This document shows positions 1-11,639 of a stretch of 64,000 bases of DNA, piece after piece. Made by a program: the position numbers and the translations under genes. Source of the stretch: Orychophragmus violaceus. Lineage: Eukaryota; Streptophyta; Magnoliopsida; Brassicales; Brassicaceae. The notes below the pieces were generated by a model. It saw only the letters and a program-made list of their open reading frames with translations, was not told the DNA's origin and ran no database searches. How positions within the stretch are numbered: the first letter of the stretch is position 1; every line of letters begins with the position of its first letter. The DNA is taken from assembly GCA_030180135.1 (NCBI GenBank), contig CM058231.1:34661034-34725033 (forward strand). The letters run 5' to 3'.

Positions 1-1008
1 CGAACCAGATCTGAGCATTATTATAAAAACCCATTTAGACTATTCTTCTGAAACTGAAAAAAAAAAAAAAAAAACTGGGGCTATATGATTCTGACATTCG
101 ATAATAAAGTAATGTTAACTGATGTTTAAAGACATTATTGATCAATAAGCGGAACAAGTATTTTAGCGATTAGAAAGAACGGTAAATGGTTGTCTAATAA
201 TGTAAATTGTAAAGAAATAGCGTTAAACATGAATGCAATATTTTGATACTGCTTAGGATTGATGACTAAAACGATATAATCGTTTTTCTTACGCCAGTCA
301 AACCTGAAATGGATTATTTATTGGACAAAAAATTTTGGATCTAAAAACCGAACTGGAACCAATCCTAAAAACGGGTTCGGTCGAGTTTGATTATAACTAT
401 TTTGTTCCATTAGGTTATCCGATATCGGAATGGGTAACTAAAATAAGCATATTATTGAGTGGGATAATAATGCGGATACGAAATCAGTAGTTGAACAAAA
501 ATTGATATTCGGTAATAGAATCATGTTATAACTTTATGAAAGCTACGGATACTAAGGCTGTTAACGATATAATCATGTTTTACCACAGCATCTATTTTTA
601 CCGGGAAAAAAAAACACCACAGCATTTCTGAGTATACTATTACAAAACCTCATTAATTTACCTTAAAATAAAAACAGTAAAAACTTTTGGGTTATTGCCA
701 TTGCGATAGAAAAAGACAGAACTAATTGGAGTTTTAAAGACTATCATTCTCGTCTCTACAACAACCCATCTGGCATTAATGTCTCTCTGCTAAATCTCTC
801 ACATCAACAAGTTGGGTCTAGGAGAGTGACGACTCTTTGATTGCTTCGCCACATCTTCCTCACTTCGATTTATAATCCCCTCCTAGTCATCATCTCTCTT
901 TCTCTATCCATTATTTTTAATGGATATATAAAACCTTATTGCTCCTGATTTATAAGAGTTAGAAAATACATCTCTGTTTTTTTTTTCATTTATTTTATCT
1001 TGAGAAGA
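1..1008. other. Upstream flank of the remorin gene
   Basis: AT-rich non-coding DNA with a short A-run near 58-74 and no convincing gene. The last 100 bases hold a TATA-like box and a pyrimidine-rich stretch that fit the promoter and 5' UTR of the remorin gene. No terminal repeats or element boundaries were recognised here. Confidence 0.5.
925..933 (+). promoter_or_regulatory. Putative TATA box of the remorin gene
   Basis: TATATAAAA lies 84 bases before the ATG at 1009 and is followed by a T-rich leader. Position and sequence suit a plant core promoter, but the transcription start is not shown by the sequence. Confidence 0.45.
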
Positions 1009-2327
1009 ATGAGATCTCAAGTGGTGGAAGATAACAAAGGGTGGCTTGGACCAGCGACGCCGGAGATTTCTAGCGGGAATGGGAATATCGGTTTTGAGTT
1101 TCAGAAAGGTGCAAACCGGACACCAAACCACCACCGGTCCACCATGGGGAAACCGGCACCATCAAAATGGGACGACGCTCAGAAATGGCTCTCAGGAGTT
1201 GGTTTTGCTCGCGGCGGTGGCGGAGGCGGAGGGGGAGAGAAGAACCACCACTCAAGGAGTTGTAAACCCAGAAACTCGAACGCTGATGATCTTAGACTCA
1301 TAGCTTCTGCTTCGCAGAGAGAACGCGAAGGAGAAGATCAGTACGTTGAATACGACGAAGACGGAGAGATGGCGGCGGGAAGGCCGGAGGTGGAGACGAA
1401 GAACGTCGTAGACTGTGGAGAAGCAGGTGGTTCGGTTTGGAGGAAAGATAGTATTAATCCGACGGCTGTGATTCGATCGGTGTGTGTGAGGGACATGGGG
1501 ACTGAGATGACTCCGATCGGAAGCCAAGAGCCTTCTAGAACAGCTACGCCTGTTCGAGCTACAACGCCGGTTGGGAGAAGCCCTGTGACGTCACCTGTGA
1601 GAGCTTCCCACGGCGTGGAGGCTGTGAGGACGGAGACGGTGGTGACGGAGGCTAGAAGCGTAGCGAGTAATAATATTGAGAAGATAAGATTTGGAGATGA
1701 TAATAAGGCGATGAATGCTATGGAAGCTCGAGCCATGGCTTGGGATGAAGCAGAACGCGCTAAATTCATGGCTAGGTGATTAACACTAATTGATTAATTA
1801 ATAAATGGTTTAATTGGTGCTAAAGTGGCTTGATTATAAGATCAATATTTGGTTTATGCTAATTAGGTATAAGAGAGAGGAGGTGAAGATACAGGCTTGG
1901 GAGAATCATGAGAAGAGAAAGGCGGAGATGGAGATGAAAAAAATGGAGGTAAGATTAGGGATCATCAAATGGTTAAATTACACGTGTTCATATATTGTAG
2001 ATCGGTTTGAGTGTTGGTTTGTATATATTTAATTGGATAGTTTTTAAAAACTTTCGCTTTATTCGACTTGAACCCACTCAAAAATTCTAAAAGTTTGAGA
2101 AAAAACGTGTGAATGCTGTGTAGGTGAAGGCGGAGAGGATGAAAGCGAGGGCAGAGGAGAAGTTGGCGAACAAGCTGGCGGCGACAAAGAGGATAGCTGA
2201 GGAGAGAAGGGCTAACGCGGAGGCGAAGTTGAATGAGAAGGCGGTGAGGACATCAGAGAGGGCTGATTATATAAGGAGAACCGGCCACATGCCTTCTTCT
2301 TTCTCCTTTAAGATTCCCTCTTTCTGA
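1009..2327 (+). CDS. Remorin family protein, three exons
   Basis: Plant-specific remorin, a family that binds the inner face of the plasma membrane in nanodomains. Exons are 1009-1775, 1867-1948 and 2124-2327 (GT-AG introns), giving 350 residues. The upstream in-frame codon at 1000 is TTG, so the ATG at 1009 is the start. The N-terminal two thirds are disordered, with a Gly run near residue 70 and Thr-Pro/Ser-Pro rich stretches. The last 115 or so residues are the coiled-coil Remorin_C domain, beginning AWDEAERAKFMARYKREE and continuing with EKRKAEMEMKKME and KLANKLAATKR. The protein ends SFKIPSF. The stop codon lies inside sequence matching a Copia LTR, so the last residues and the whole 3' UTR may be altered. 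The closest match by memory is Arabidopsis At1g67590, also next to CDKG2. No exon shows a frameshift. Confidence 0.9.
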
Positions 2328-2994
2328 AATCTATTGTATTCACTTTAAGTGAAAGTTGTATTGTCGAGATGAGACAGTGATATAACTCTGGGCAATCATA
2401 ATGCTTTGCTAGAAGCCACTTATGATCAATGAGTTTAGAACTCATTGCTAGTGTTATATGATCCTACAGGGTCACACACCTAAGCAAACTGGACATAGTA
2501 TATGAGGTTGATCATTAATGTAATGATCTGGTAAATGCATATTTGATATGCATTCAATATCGAGTTTCTGAGGCAGTGTCGATCGACACAACAAGTGTAT
2601 CGATCGACACAGATCGCGGATGGCTTAATTAACTTCGGTTTAATCCTTGGTTAATCAGGTCGTGATATAAGTCAACATATATAAGATATATGGTCGTTTT
2701 TACAGAGATCTAACCTAATACACAGCCACCAGAAAGAAACTAGAAAACCTCCTGAGAGATCTGATCTCTGACGGCACTAGCATCCCGTCCGTTCCAGTTT
2801 GTGTGCGTGTGGATACCAGTAGAGGCGCAGCACTTGAGGCGCTTTAAGATCTCGATTATTTGTTCATCTTCCGCTGCTAATCTCCAGGTAATTTCGAGAT
2901 CTCATGATTCAATATACATGAACCCTAGATCCTAGGCTTGGAATTTATACCTAGGGTTGCTAATCTGATTAGGAACTGCTAGAAATTCCCAACA
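2324..2994 (+). repeat. Left (5') LTR of Copia A, truncated at its outer end
   Basis: Matches 8923-9589. It ends in CCCAACA just before the primer site. The first 13 bases of the LTR are missing, and the first matching bases (CTGAAATC) include the TGA used by the remorin gene. One paired TCGATCGA module lies at about 2577-2620. Confidence 0.88.
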
Positions 2995-2995
2995 G

Positions 2996-3008
2996 TGGTA
3001 TCAGAGCC
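2996..3008 (+). promoter_or_regulatory. Primer binding site (initiator tRNA-Met), Copia A
   Basis: TGGTATCAGAGCC starts one base after the LTR and is complementary to the 3' end of plant initiator tRNA-Met, the usual primer for reverse transcription of plant Copia elements. Confidence 0.85.
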
Positions 3009-3157
3009 TTAGGGTTCTATTGAATCAGTAGCATGATGATTAGATTAGTTGAATCTAGATCTCTGTATAATTGATACAAGCATGCTAAAACTCGTTTTGA
3101 TCAAAGTAATCTAGTTTAGGTTTTTTGGTTTGAAAACGATTCTAGGGTTTATCGCAC

Positions 3158-3521
3158 TGTGTCGATCGATACCAATCCGGTGTCGATCGACACATAATGA
3201 TAACCCGAATAAAATTCAGGTTTAACCTAACTGTGACGATCGACACAAGAGTTGTGTCGGTCGACACAGACCTCGCGATCAGGATAGTCGGTTCAATTGG
3301 ATTGGACCGATTATCGAGCTTGGTTAAAATTGGTTAAACCGCTAAAACGGTTTATTGTGATTGTTTTGATAAGGTTGGTATCGACCGACACTAATGTAGT
3401 GTCGATCGACACTGACCGGTTATCAAAAAACCGGATCAATTGGATTGATCGGTTATCGCAAATTAGTTTTGGTAAATCTGTATCGATCGACACTAAAGTA
3501 GTGTCGGTCGACACAGGGTCC
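3158..3521 (+). repeat. Leader of Copia A with four paired-palindrome modules
   Basis: Between the primer site and gag, four modules, each made of two TCGATCGA-type palindromes about 20 bases apart, lie near 3158-3200, 3231-3275, 3376-3418 and 3477-3521. Between them are partial inverted repeats with GGTTCAATTGGATTG cores. Translations of this stretch read as repeats of SIDT or SVDT on either strand because the core is palindromic. No protein is claimed. The rest of the leader (3522-4114) shows nothing else. Confidence 0.75.
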
Positions 3522-4114
3522 GCTGGTTTCGGTTATTGAACCTGAAATCACAGAACCAAACCAAGATAAATCCTTTTATTAGAATAATTAAAACATAATA
3601 AGATTAAACGTTTTAAAAACAGTTCCGTTCCTCAAACTAAATATCAAGTAATCCTTGATGTCTTCCCGATCTTGTCAACTGTCAAGACTCGTTTCATTGT
3701 GCGATAGATTTGCAGTGCAAGGTGTCCACAATTACATGAGTAAGGCAAGAGGTAATCGTGTTGATAGGCTTGCAGTGCAAGGTATCAACAATTACATGAC
3801 TTAAGAGATTGGTTTACTTGATTGGGCCATCAAAATCGTTTTGGGCTCAGAGACATCAGGTGGATTGGACATGAGATGTCAATCCACAACCAAGAGTTAT
3901 ATTGGATATAACTAGCAAAGTTGTTGCTTACCTAGATAGCTAAAATTTGGGTGATAGCCAGTGGCTCACTCAAGTTTAGTGAAGTATGGGTCTTGGATCA
4001 TTATATTCATTTGAGGAAACATTGTTTGAATATAATGCGAGTTTTCTTAATAGTTAAGATTTTTCATTTCTTGAACATCATAACTAAACCTTTTTCCTTT
4101 CTTTGATCTCAGCT

Positions 4115-7100
4115 ATGACTAACACTCATCACAACACTTTCTCCCTGCGACCCGTCCTTGAGAAGGACAAGTTAAATGGATCAAATTTTCTCGAATGGTA
4201 TCGGAACTTGAGAATTGTTCTCAAGCAGGAGAAAATGGACTATGTCCTAGAATATGTTCTCCATGAAAAACCGAGAGCCAATGCCCCACATGCAGAAAGG
4301 AGTGCTTGGGATAAGCATTCTAATGATGTGGTCGATGTGTGTTGTATCATGTTGGCTACCATGAACTCGGATTTGCAGAAGCAATACGAGAACGTGGAGT
4401 CGCCAATGGAGATGATCACTAGCCTGAAAAGTATGTTTCAGGAGCAGGCACGAACTGAGAGATACCGGACGGTTAAGTCTCTCATTGAATGCAAGCTACC
4501 AAAGGACGGTCCAGTTAGTCCTCATGTCATTAAGATGATGGGTTATATTGATAACCTGGGGAAGCTGGATTGTCCCATTAGCCAAGAGTTGGCTACTGAC
4601 ATCATTTTGCAGTCACTGCTGTCAAGTTATGATCAGTTTGTTATGAACTATAACATGAACAACTTGACGAAGACGTTGACTGAACTGCATGGCATGCTCA
4701 AGACAGCTGAGCCTAATATCAAGAAGGGCACTCCAAATGTACTTATGGTACAAGGGGGTAAGAAGTTTAAGAAACTTGGCAAGGGCAAGGGAAAGGGCAA
4801 GGCCGTCCAGATTGAAAATCAGGACAAGCCTGTGTCCTCTTCCAAACCCAAGCCCGGCCCATCTGAGACTGATAAGTGCCATTACTGTAATGAGCTTGGG
4901 CATTGGAAGAGAAATTGCAACAAATTCTTGGAAGAGAAGAAGAAGAAGAAGAAGACTTTCGAGACTTCATCTTCAGGTATTTATGTCATAGAAGTAAATG
5001 TTACTACTTCTGGTTCTACTTCTTGGGTATTGGATACCGGCTGTGGTGCTCATATTTGTACTAATATGCAGGGCCTAAGCAACAGTAGGACTTTGGAGAA
5101 AGGACAAGTGGACCTGCGCGTGGGAAATGGAGCAAGAGTTGCTGCATTAGCCGTAGGAACATTTAATTTGTCTTTACCTTCTGGTTTGGTTTTAGAACTC
5201 AATAATTGCTACTATGTACCTGCTATAAGCAGAAATATTATTTCTATTCCTGTTTTGGATATGGAAGGATATCAGTTTTCAATTAAGAATAAATGTTGTT
5301 CTTTTGATTACAATGATATATTTTATGGTAGCAGTCCATTAGAGAATGGGCTTTATGTTCTAAACCAAAGCACGCCAATCTATAACATTAATACCAAGAG
5401 ATTCAAGTCAAATGACACGAATCAGACTTTTCTCTGGCACTGTCGTTTGGGCCACATAAATGAGAAACGGATTCAGAAGCTCCATAGTGATGGGCTTCTG
5501 GGCTCATTTGATTATGAATCATGTGAGAAATGCGAATCTTGTTTATTAGGCAAAATGACCAAGGCCCCTTTCAACAAACAAAATGAAAGGGCCAGTGACT
5601 TATTGGGCCTTATACATACGGATGTGTGTGGCCCAATGAGCACGAGTGCCAGAGGAAACTTTCGGTACTTCATTACCTTCACTGATGACTTCAGTAGGTA
5701 TGGCTATGTCTATTTAATGAGACACAAGTCGGAATCCTTTGAAAGGTTCAAAGAGTTCCAAAATGAAGTACAAAATCAAATTGGCAAAAGTATTAAGGCT
5801 CTTCGATCAGATCGTGGAGGAGAATACTTAAGCCATGAATTCAGTGATCATCTGAGAGATTGTGGAATTGTTTCGCAACTCACTCCTCCTGGAACACCCC
5901 AATGGAATGGAGTGTCCGAGAGGAGGAATCGGAATTTATTGGATATGATTCGATCAATGATGAGTCACTCATATCTTCCATTATCCTTCTGGGGATACGC
6001 TCTAGAAACGTCTGCGTTTACACTAAATATGGTTCCGTAAAAATCAGTTGCAAAGACGTCACATGAGATGTGGACAGGAAATGTTCCGAACTTGTCTTTC
6101 CTGAAGATTTGGGGTTGTGAAGCTTATGTTAAGCGGTTAATTACTGATAAGCTCGAACCCAAATCTGATAAATGCTACTTCGTTGGTTATCCTAAGGAAA
6201 CCAAGGCTTACTACTTTTACAACCAATCCGAGAACAAAGTGTTTGTCGCTCGGAACTGCGTCTTTCTTGAAAGAGAGTTTCTTTCTAAGAAGAACAGTGG
6301 GAGTAAAGTACGACTCGAAGAATTTCGAGAGCCACAGGAGACCGCTCAACCCGTTGAGGAAGAGCAACAGTTGGATCTACAAAGAGTTGTAGAAACCACG
6401 CCTGTGGAGCCTGAAATTCGCAGATCCGAAAGGATCCGTCACGAGCCTGAGAGATATGGATTTCTCGTAACTAATTGTCATGACTTGTTGATCATTGACA
6501 GTGACGAGCCCGCGAATTTTGAAGAAGCAATGATGAGCCCTGACTCCGAAAAGTGGCTGAAAGCCGCTGAATCCGAAATGGGATCCATGTCACAGAACCA
6601 AGTGTGGACTTTGGTTGATTTACCCGATGGTGCAAAAGCCATTGAGTGTAAATGGATTTTCAAGAAGAAAATTGATGTGGATGGTAATATTCAGATATAC
6701 AAAGCAAGGCTGGTGGCAAAAGGTTTCAAACAAATTCATGGTATTGACTATGAAGAAACCTATTCCCCTGTCGCTATGCTTAAGTCCATTCGGATTCTCC
6801 TAGCAACAGCCGCTCATTATGATTATGAGATCTGGCAGATGGATGTGAAAACAGCTTTCCTTAATGGAATTCTGGAAGAGGATGTGTACATGACACAACC
6901 TGAAGGTTTCATCGATCCTAATGCTGCTAGGAAGGTATGCAAGCTTCATCGATCCATTTATGGATTGAAGCAAGCATCTCGGAGTTGGAATCTTCGTTTT
7001 GATGAAGCGGTCAAAAAGTTTGATTTCATCAGGAACGAAGAGGAACCGTGTGTTTACAAGAAGACTAGTGGGAGCGCAGTATGTATGCATTTCTCATATT

Positions 7101-8085
7101 GTATGTAGATGACATACTTCTTCTCGGAAATGACGTTCCGCTGTTACAGTCTGTTAAGACTTGGCTCGGAAGTTGTTTTTCAATGAAAGACATGGGAGAA
7201 GCCGCGTACATTCTTGGAATAAGAATCTATAGAGATAGATTGAACAAGTTAATTGGACTGTGTCAAGATACTTATATCGATAAGGTCTTACACAGGTTCA
7301 GTATGCATGATTCCAAGAAGGGCTTCATACCAATGTCTTATGGCATTAGTCTCAGCAATAAGCAGTGTCCTTCGATACCTGCTGAGCGAGAACGCATGAG
7401 TAGGATTCCTTATGCTTCTGCTTTAGGATCCATCATGTATGCCATGCTCTGCACTCGTCCAGATGTTGCTTGTGCTTTAAGCATGACGAGTAGATACCAA
7501 TCTGATCCAGGTGAAAGTCACTGGACAGCTGTCAAGAATATCCTAAAGTATTTGAGAAATACTAAGGACAAATTCTTGGTGTACGGAGGAAGTGATGAGC
7601 TTGTAGTAAGTGGTTACACAGACGCAAGTTTTCAGATAGACAAAGACGATTTCCGATCACAATCTTGTTACGTCTTTTGTCTGAATGGCGGTGCAGTCAG
7701 CTGGAAGAGTTCCAAGCAGGACACTGTAGCAGATTACACGACCGAAGGTGAGTACCTCGCCGCTTCTGAAGCGGCAAAGGAGGCTGTTTGGATCAAGAAG
7801 TTCATCACTGAACTTGGTGTGGTTCCTAGTATTTCTGAACCAGTGGCTTTGTATTGTGAAAACAATGGAGCCATTGCGCAGGCGAAGGAACCTAGGTCAC
7901 ACCAGAAGTCCAAACACATAGAGAGGAGATATCACCTTATCCGTGATATTATTAATAGAGGAGATGTGAAGATCAGCAGAGTCCCGACGGATGAGAATGT
8001 TGCTGATCCATTGACCAAGCCTCTCCCAAGGCCTAAGCATGAGAGTCATACTGCTGCTATAGGCGTTAGATTTCTTAAGATATGA
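4115..8085 (+). pseudogene. Copia gag-pol polyprotein, broken
   Basis: One long frame from the ATG at 4115. Visible in order: copia-type gag; CCHC zinc knuckle (Cys255, Cys258, His263, Cys268); aspartic protease with DTG at residue 307; HHCC pre-integrase finger; integrase core (HTDVCGP, LRSDRGGEY); reverse transcriptase with QMDVKTAFLNG and YVDDILLLG; RNase H. Breaks: a nonsense codon TAA at 6038-6040 between integrase and RT where copy B has a Ser codon, and a 5-base insertion near 7080-7086 that shifts the frame just before the YVDD motif. RNase H also has TEGEY for TEAEY and ENN for DNN compared with copy B. The element cannot make its own full polyprotein. Confidence 0.93.
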
Positions 8086-8909
8086 TCTTGATTTCAGTGG
8101 GAGTTGTATTTGGTTTTTAGTTATGTCATGATGTTCATAAAACATAATATATTTATGTTATTTTAATGAAATTTGTTTCAATATTATTTAATTGTGTTAT
8201 TAAATAATTGTCCCAAAGTAATTTATGACAATATTATAGGTCATCAAGTATGTGACTTGATCATGAAACCCTATAAGCAATAAATGTCATAAATTATGTT
8301 GGTCCCTGGTCGAGGTTGTTAAAGTGGGACATTAACAACCGCGTGAGACTAGCATGTGAGGTGACTGATGACTAAGTTTCATGGAGTCATTAATAAGAGT
8401 ATTAAAGTCAATCACATAGATATGTGTTGGAGAACACAGGATCGGACTTGACCCGTTGATGAGAACTCAACAAGATGGTTATATTAGTGTCATAAGAGTT
8501 TCTCATTACGACTATAGAGTATAGTCCTTAGACCTGAGTTCATCATGATTTCTTACATATGGATTGGTCCGTCTTGACTTTGTCAAACGTCAGCCGTAAC
8601 TGGTGATTATAAAGACACTGATTGGGCGTATCATGAAATGTGAAAGGGACATGGATGGAACAAGATGGGATTTGTACCTCCTATATAACAGGAGATAAAT
8701 ATCTCAGGGCCTATCGAAGATTTGATACTGGAAATGCGTGGCCGCGCTCAAACGAGGTGATTGTCAGTCGTTTGTCTTATCAGTATAAATCAGAGTTCGA
8801 TAAACATGATCTAGCTTAATAAGGATGACACAGTTCTTGCCTTATGCCAGATCGAGATATAGCTACAAAGGGATTATAGGAATAGATGATTCCAGTACAA
8901 GTGGGAGAT

Positions 8910-9589
8910 TGTTGGGAATGTCCTGAAATCTATTGTATTCACTCTAAGTGAAAGTTGTATTGTCGAGATGAGACAGTCATATAACTCTGGGCAATCATAA
9001 TGCTTTGCTAGAAGCCACTTATGATCAATGAGTTTAGAACATTGCTAGTGTTATATGATCCTACAGGGTCACACACCTAAGCAAACTGGACATAGTATAT
9101 GAGGTTGATCATTAATGTAATGATCTGGTAAATGCATATTTGATATGCATTCAATATCGAGTTTCTGAGGCAGTGTCGATCGACACAACAAGTGTATCGA
9201 TCGACACAGATCGCGGATGGCTTAATTAACTTCGGTTTAATCCTTGGTTAATCAGGTCATGGTATAAGTCAACATATATAAGATGTATTATCGTTTTTAC
9301 AGAGATCTAACTTAATACACAACCACAAGAAAGAAACTAAAACCTCCTGAGAGATCTGATCTCTGACGGCACTAGCATCCTGTCCGTTCCAGTTTGTGTG
9401 CGTGTGGATACCAGTAGAGGCGCAACATTTGAGGCGCTTTAAGATCTCGATTATTTGTTCATCTTCCGCTGCTAATCTCCAGGTAATTTCGAGATCTCAT
9501 GATTCAATATACATGAACCCTAGATCCTAGGCTTGGAATTTATACCTAGGGTTGCTAATCTGATTAGGAACTGCTAGAAATTCCCAACA
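8910..9589 (+). repeat. Right (3') LTR of Copia A
   Basis: 680 bases, TGTTGGGA to CCCAACA, preceded directly by the polypurine tract AAGTGGGAGAT at 8899-8909. It holds the same paired TCGATCGA module (about 9170-9213) as the left LTR. The 8086-8898 stretch before it is non-coding 3' leader of the element. Confidence 0.92.
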
Positions 9590-10289
9590 GGTTTAGTATT
9601 ACGACACAACTATTAATAGAAAGTTCGTAATGGGTCTTGTCTACTTGGAAGCTCCAACTCTTGATACTCCAAAGCGTCCTCATTGTTAGATTTATATATT
9701 TTGTTGACAAAAGATCTACATAAAAGATGATTGTTGCATAACCAACTTAGTCCAATGGTTAACAAGCTCACCAAAAGTTGAAGGATTAGGGTTTGAGCTT
9801 TTTCATTTTGGTTTCAATTGTTTTTGATTATTACTTTTGTAGATGTTCAAGCTGCGGATCTGAATCTATTCACCACTTTTGGTGTTCTTTTGGATTTGGA
9901 GAAAGAACATCTTTGGTTATGGAGAAAATGATTTTTTGGAATTTTTGTTGCCTATGGTTTTAAAGAATTGCTAAAGTGAAAGGGCAAACCATCTCATCAC
10001 CAATAATCGGAAACAATATCAAAGGTTGAATATAATAAGGTGAAAGTCAAAGCAAAAAACCCTTACATAAAGACAGAGATGTTGTAGGTTTAGTGGTACT
10101 TAAGAAATGCGTGTAGATGCAAAAATCAAATGCATTTAGAAAATGCATCCAAAATAATTAGAAATTTTGGATGCATTTGAAAACAGAGTTGATGTGTCTC
10201 AATTATCAGTCTAAAATATCATCACTTACAACTACAATTAGAATCATATTGTATTTTAAATAAATTATTGTTTTCAATGAACAAATAAC
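9590..10289. other. Non-coding interval with a perfect hairpin
   Basis: No gene. It contains a perfect 14-base inverted repeat with a 10-base spacer (10141-10154 and 10165-10178; arm AAATGCATCCAAAA). A 39-base block at about 10018-10056 is repeated at about 11453-11492 on the far side of the minisatellite. A weak tRNA-like stretch at 9740-9830 was seen but is not firm. The first bases may be the original downstream flank of the remorin gene. Confidence 0.45.
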
Positions 10290-11245
10290 AAAATAATGTT
10301 TTACCGCCAAAATGGTACAGTTTTTTTTACCAAAACCGGAAAAGCATTTTTGCCAAAAATAAATTTCGCCAAAACCGTAAAAATAGCGGTTTACCGCCAA
10401 AATCAAAAAGCGTTTTTTGTCAAAATGGTGGTTTTCTGTCAAAACCGCAAAATCGTATTTTTCCGCCAAAACTGTAAAATTGTGGTTTTCTACCAAACCG
10501 TAAAATCGTGTTTTCCCGCCAAAACACAAAATTGTGTTTACTCGCCAAAACAAAAAATTGTGTTTTCCCACAAAACCGCAAAATCGTGTTTCCCGATAAA
10601 ACCGCAAAATCGTGTTTCCCGTCAAAACCGAAAAATTGTGGTTTGCTGCCAAAACCGCAAAATTGCAATTTCCGCTAAAGTAGCAGTTTTCGACCAACAC
10701 CATAAAGTACCGGTTTTTCAAAATATGTTTTCCCACCAAAATTGCAAAATAATGATTTCTCGCCAAAACCGAAAATCGTTGTTTTCCGCCAAAACTGCAA
10801 AATCACGGTTTTCCGCAAAAAAAAATCAAAAATTCTGGTTTTCTGAAAATAGTGTTTTCCACCAAAACCGCAAAATAACGTTTTCCGCTAAAACCGTAAA
10901 TGTTGTTTTCCGCCAAACCATAGAATCGCGATTTTTGCAAAAACCATAAAATCACGATTTTTTTTTGTAAAAACGCATATCGCGATTTTTCGCGAAATCA
11001 GGGTTTTCCGCCAAAAACACAAACTAACGGTTTTTCGTAAAAAAACAGTTTTCCATCAAAAAAAACTGAAATTAACGTTTCCCTGACAAACCGCAAAAAA
11101 AAATAATATCGGTTTTCCGTCAAAACCGCAAAATGATGTTTTTCCTCCAAAACCGCAAAACCGCGGTTTCCGACAAAACCACAAAATACCAATTTTCGCA
11201 AAATAGTAGATTTTCGCCAAAACCGCAAAAATAAAATTTCTTACC
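10290..11245. repeat. Minisatellite, unit about 28 bases, some 30 or more degenerate copies
   Basis: Tandem units of the type CCGCAAAATCGTG followed by TTTTCCGCCAAAA, diverged from one another. Because the unit contains few stop codons, it produces long spurious frames on both strands, with no start context or domain. Many units have internal dyad symmetry (ACCGC and GCGGT). The array is flanked by 39-base direct repeats at about 10018 and 11453, which suggests it is the body of a larger repeat or element. Confidence 0.85.
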
Positions 11246-11634
11246 AAAAACAAAAAACAATCGTTAAGACATATCATGTCCTTTTTTAGTCGTTTGGTTA
11301 CAAATTGCATCCAACTAATATATACAAACACACAAAGAAACATGTCTATAACTGTATTCAAACACAATTTCCAGTCGCAGTTTCCAAATGCACAAAAACC
11401 ATATCTACTACATTCAGACGCAGTTTCGAGATGAGTAAAAAAACATCACCAATGTCAAAAGTTGAATATAATAAGGTGAAAGTCAAAGCAAAATTAAAAT
11501 TTTGACATTTTAACCAATAACTGCTATTTTGCGGTTTGGGGGACCGGAATACTCGAACCTGGATACGAAAAAATACCTGAACCTCTAACTGAACCGAAAT
11601 AAGCATTTTACCTCATAAATATTTAATTAGCATA
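11246..11634. other. Spacer with right copy of a direct repeat and CGAACC-rich DNA
   Basis: Holds the right copy (about 11453-11492) of the block flanking the minisatellite, then a stretch rich in CGAACCT/CCGAA motifs. Similar CCGAAC-rich DNA resumes at 28039 on the other side of element E, as expected if E inserted into such a repeat. Confidence 0.4.
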
Positions 11635-11639
11635 CCCGT

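Larger units (their letters stand above)
2324..9589 (+). mobile_element. Copia LTR retrotransposon A
   Basis: Full-length but decayed Ty1/Copia element of 7.27 kb: LTR 2324-2994, initiator-Met primer site, leader with paired palindromes, one gag-pol frame, polypurine tract 8899-8909 and LTR 8910-9589. The left LTR lacks its first 13 bases, which the right LTR has (TGTTGGGAATGTC), and no TSD can be recognised. The LTRs differ at roughly 15 positions plus small indels over about 670 bases, so this copy is clearly older than Copia B. It belongs to the same family as element B and the partial element at 62467. Confidence 0.92.

Noticed and set aside
3297..3539. Peptide with SIDT/SVDT repeats in the Copia A leader
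   Set aside because: Arises on both strands from the palindromic core; not in the position of a gag start and not supported as a gene.
9740..9830. Possible tRNA-derived SINE head
   Set aside because: A-box-like TTAGTCCAATGGTTAA is present, but the B box (GGGTTTGAGC) is poor and no body or tail could be defined.
10206..10949. Long open frames (186 and 217 residues) on both strands
   Set aside because: They lie inside the minisatellite, mirror each other, and consist of degenerate repeats with no domain.
10290..11245. CRISPR-like array
   Set aside because: Units are contiguous and degenerate without unique spacers, and the genome is a plant.
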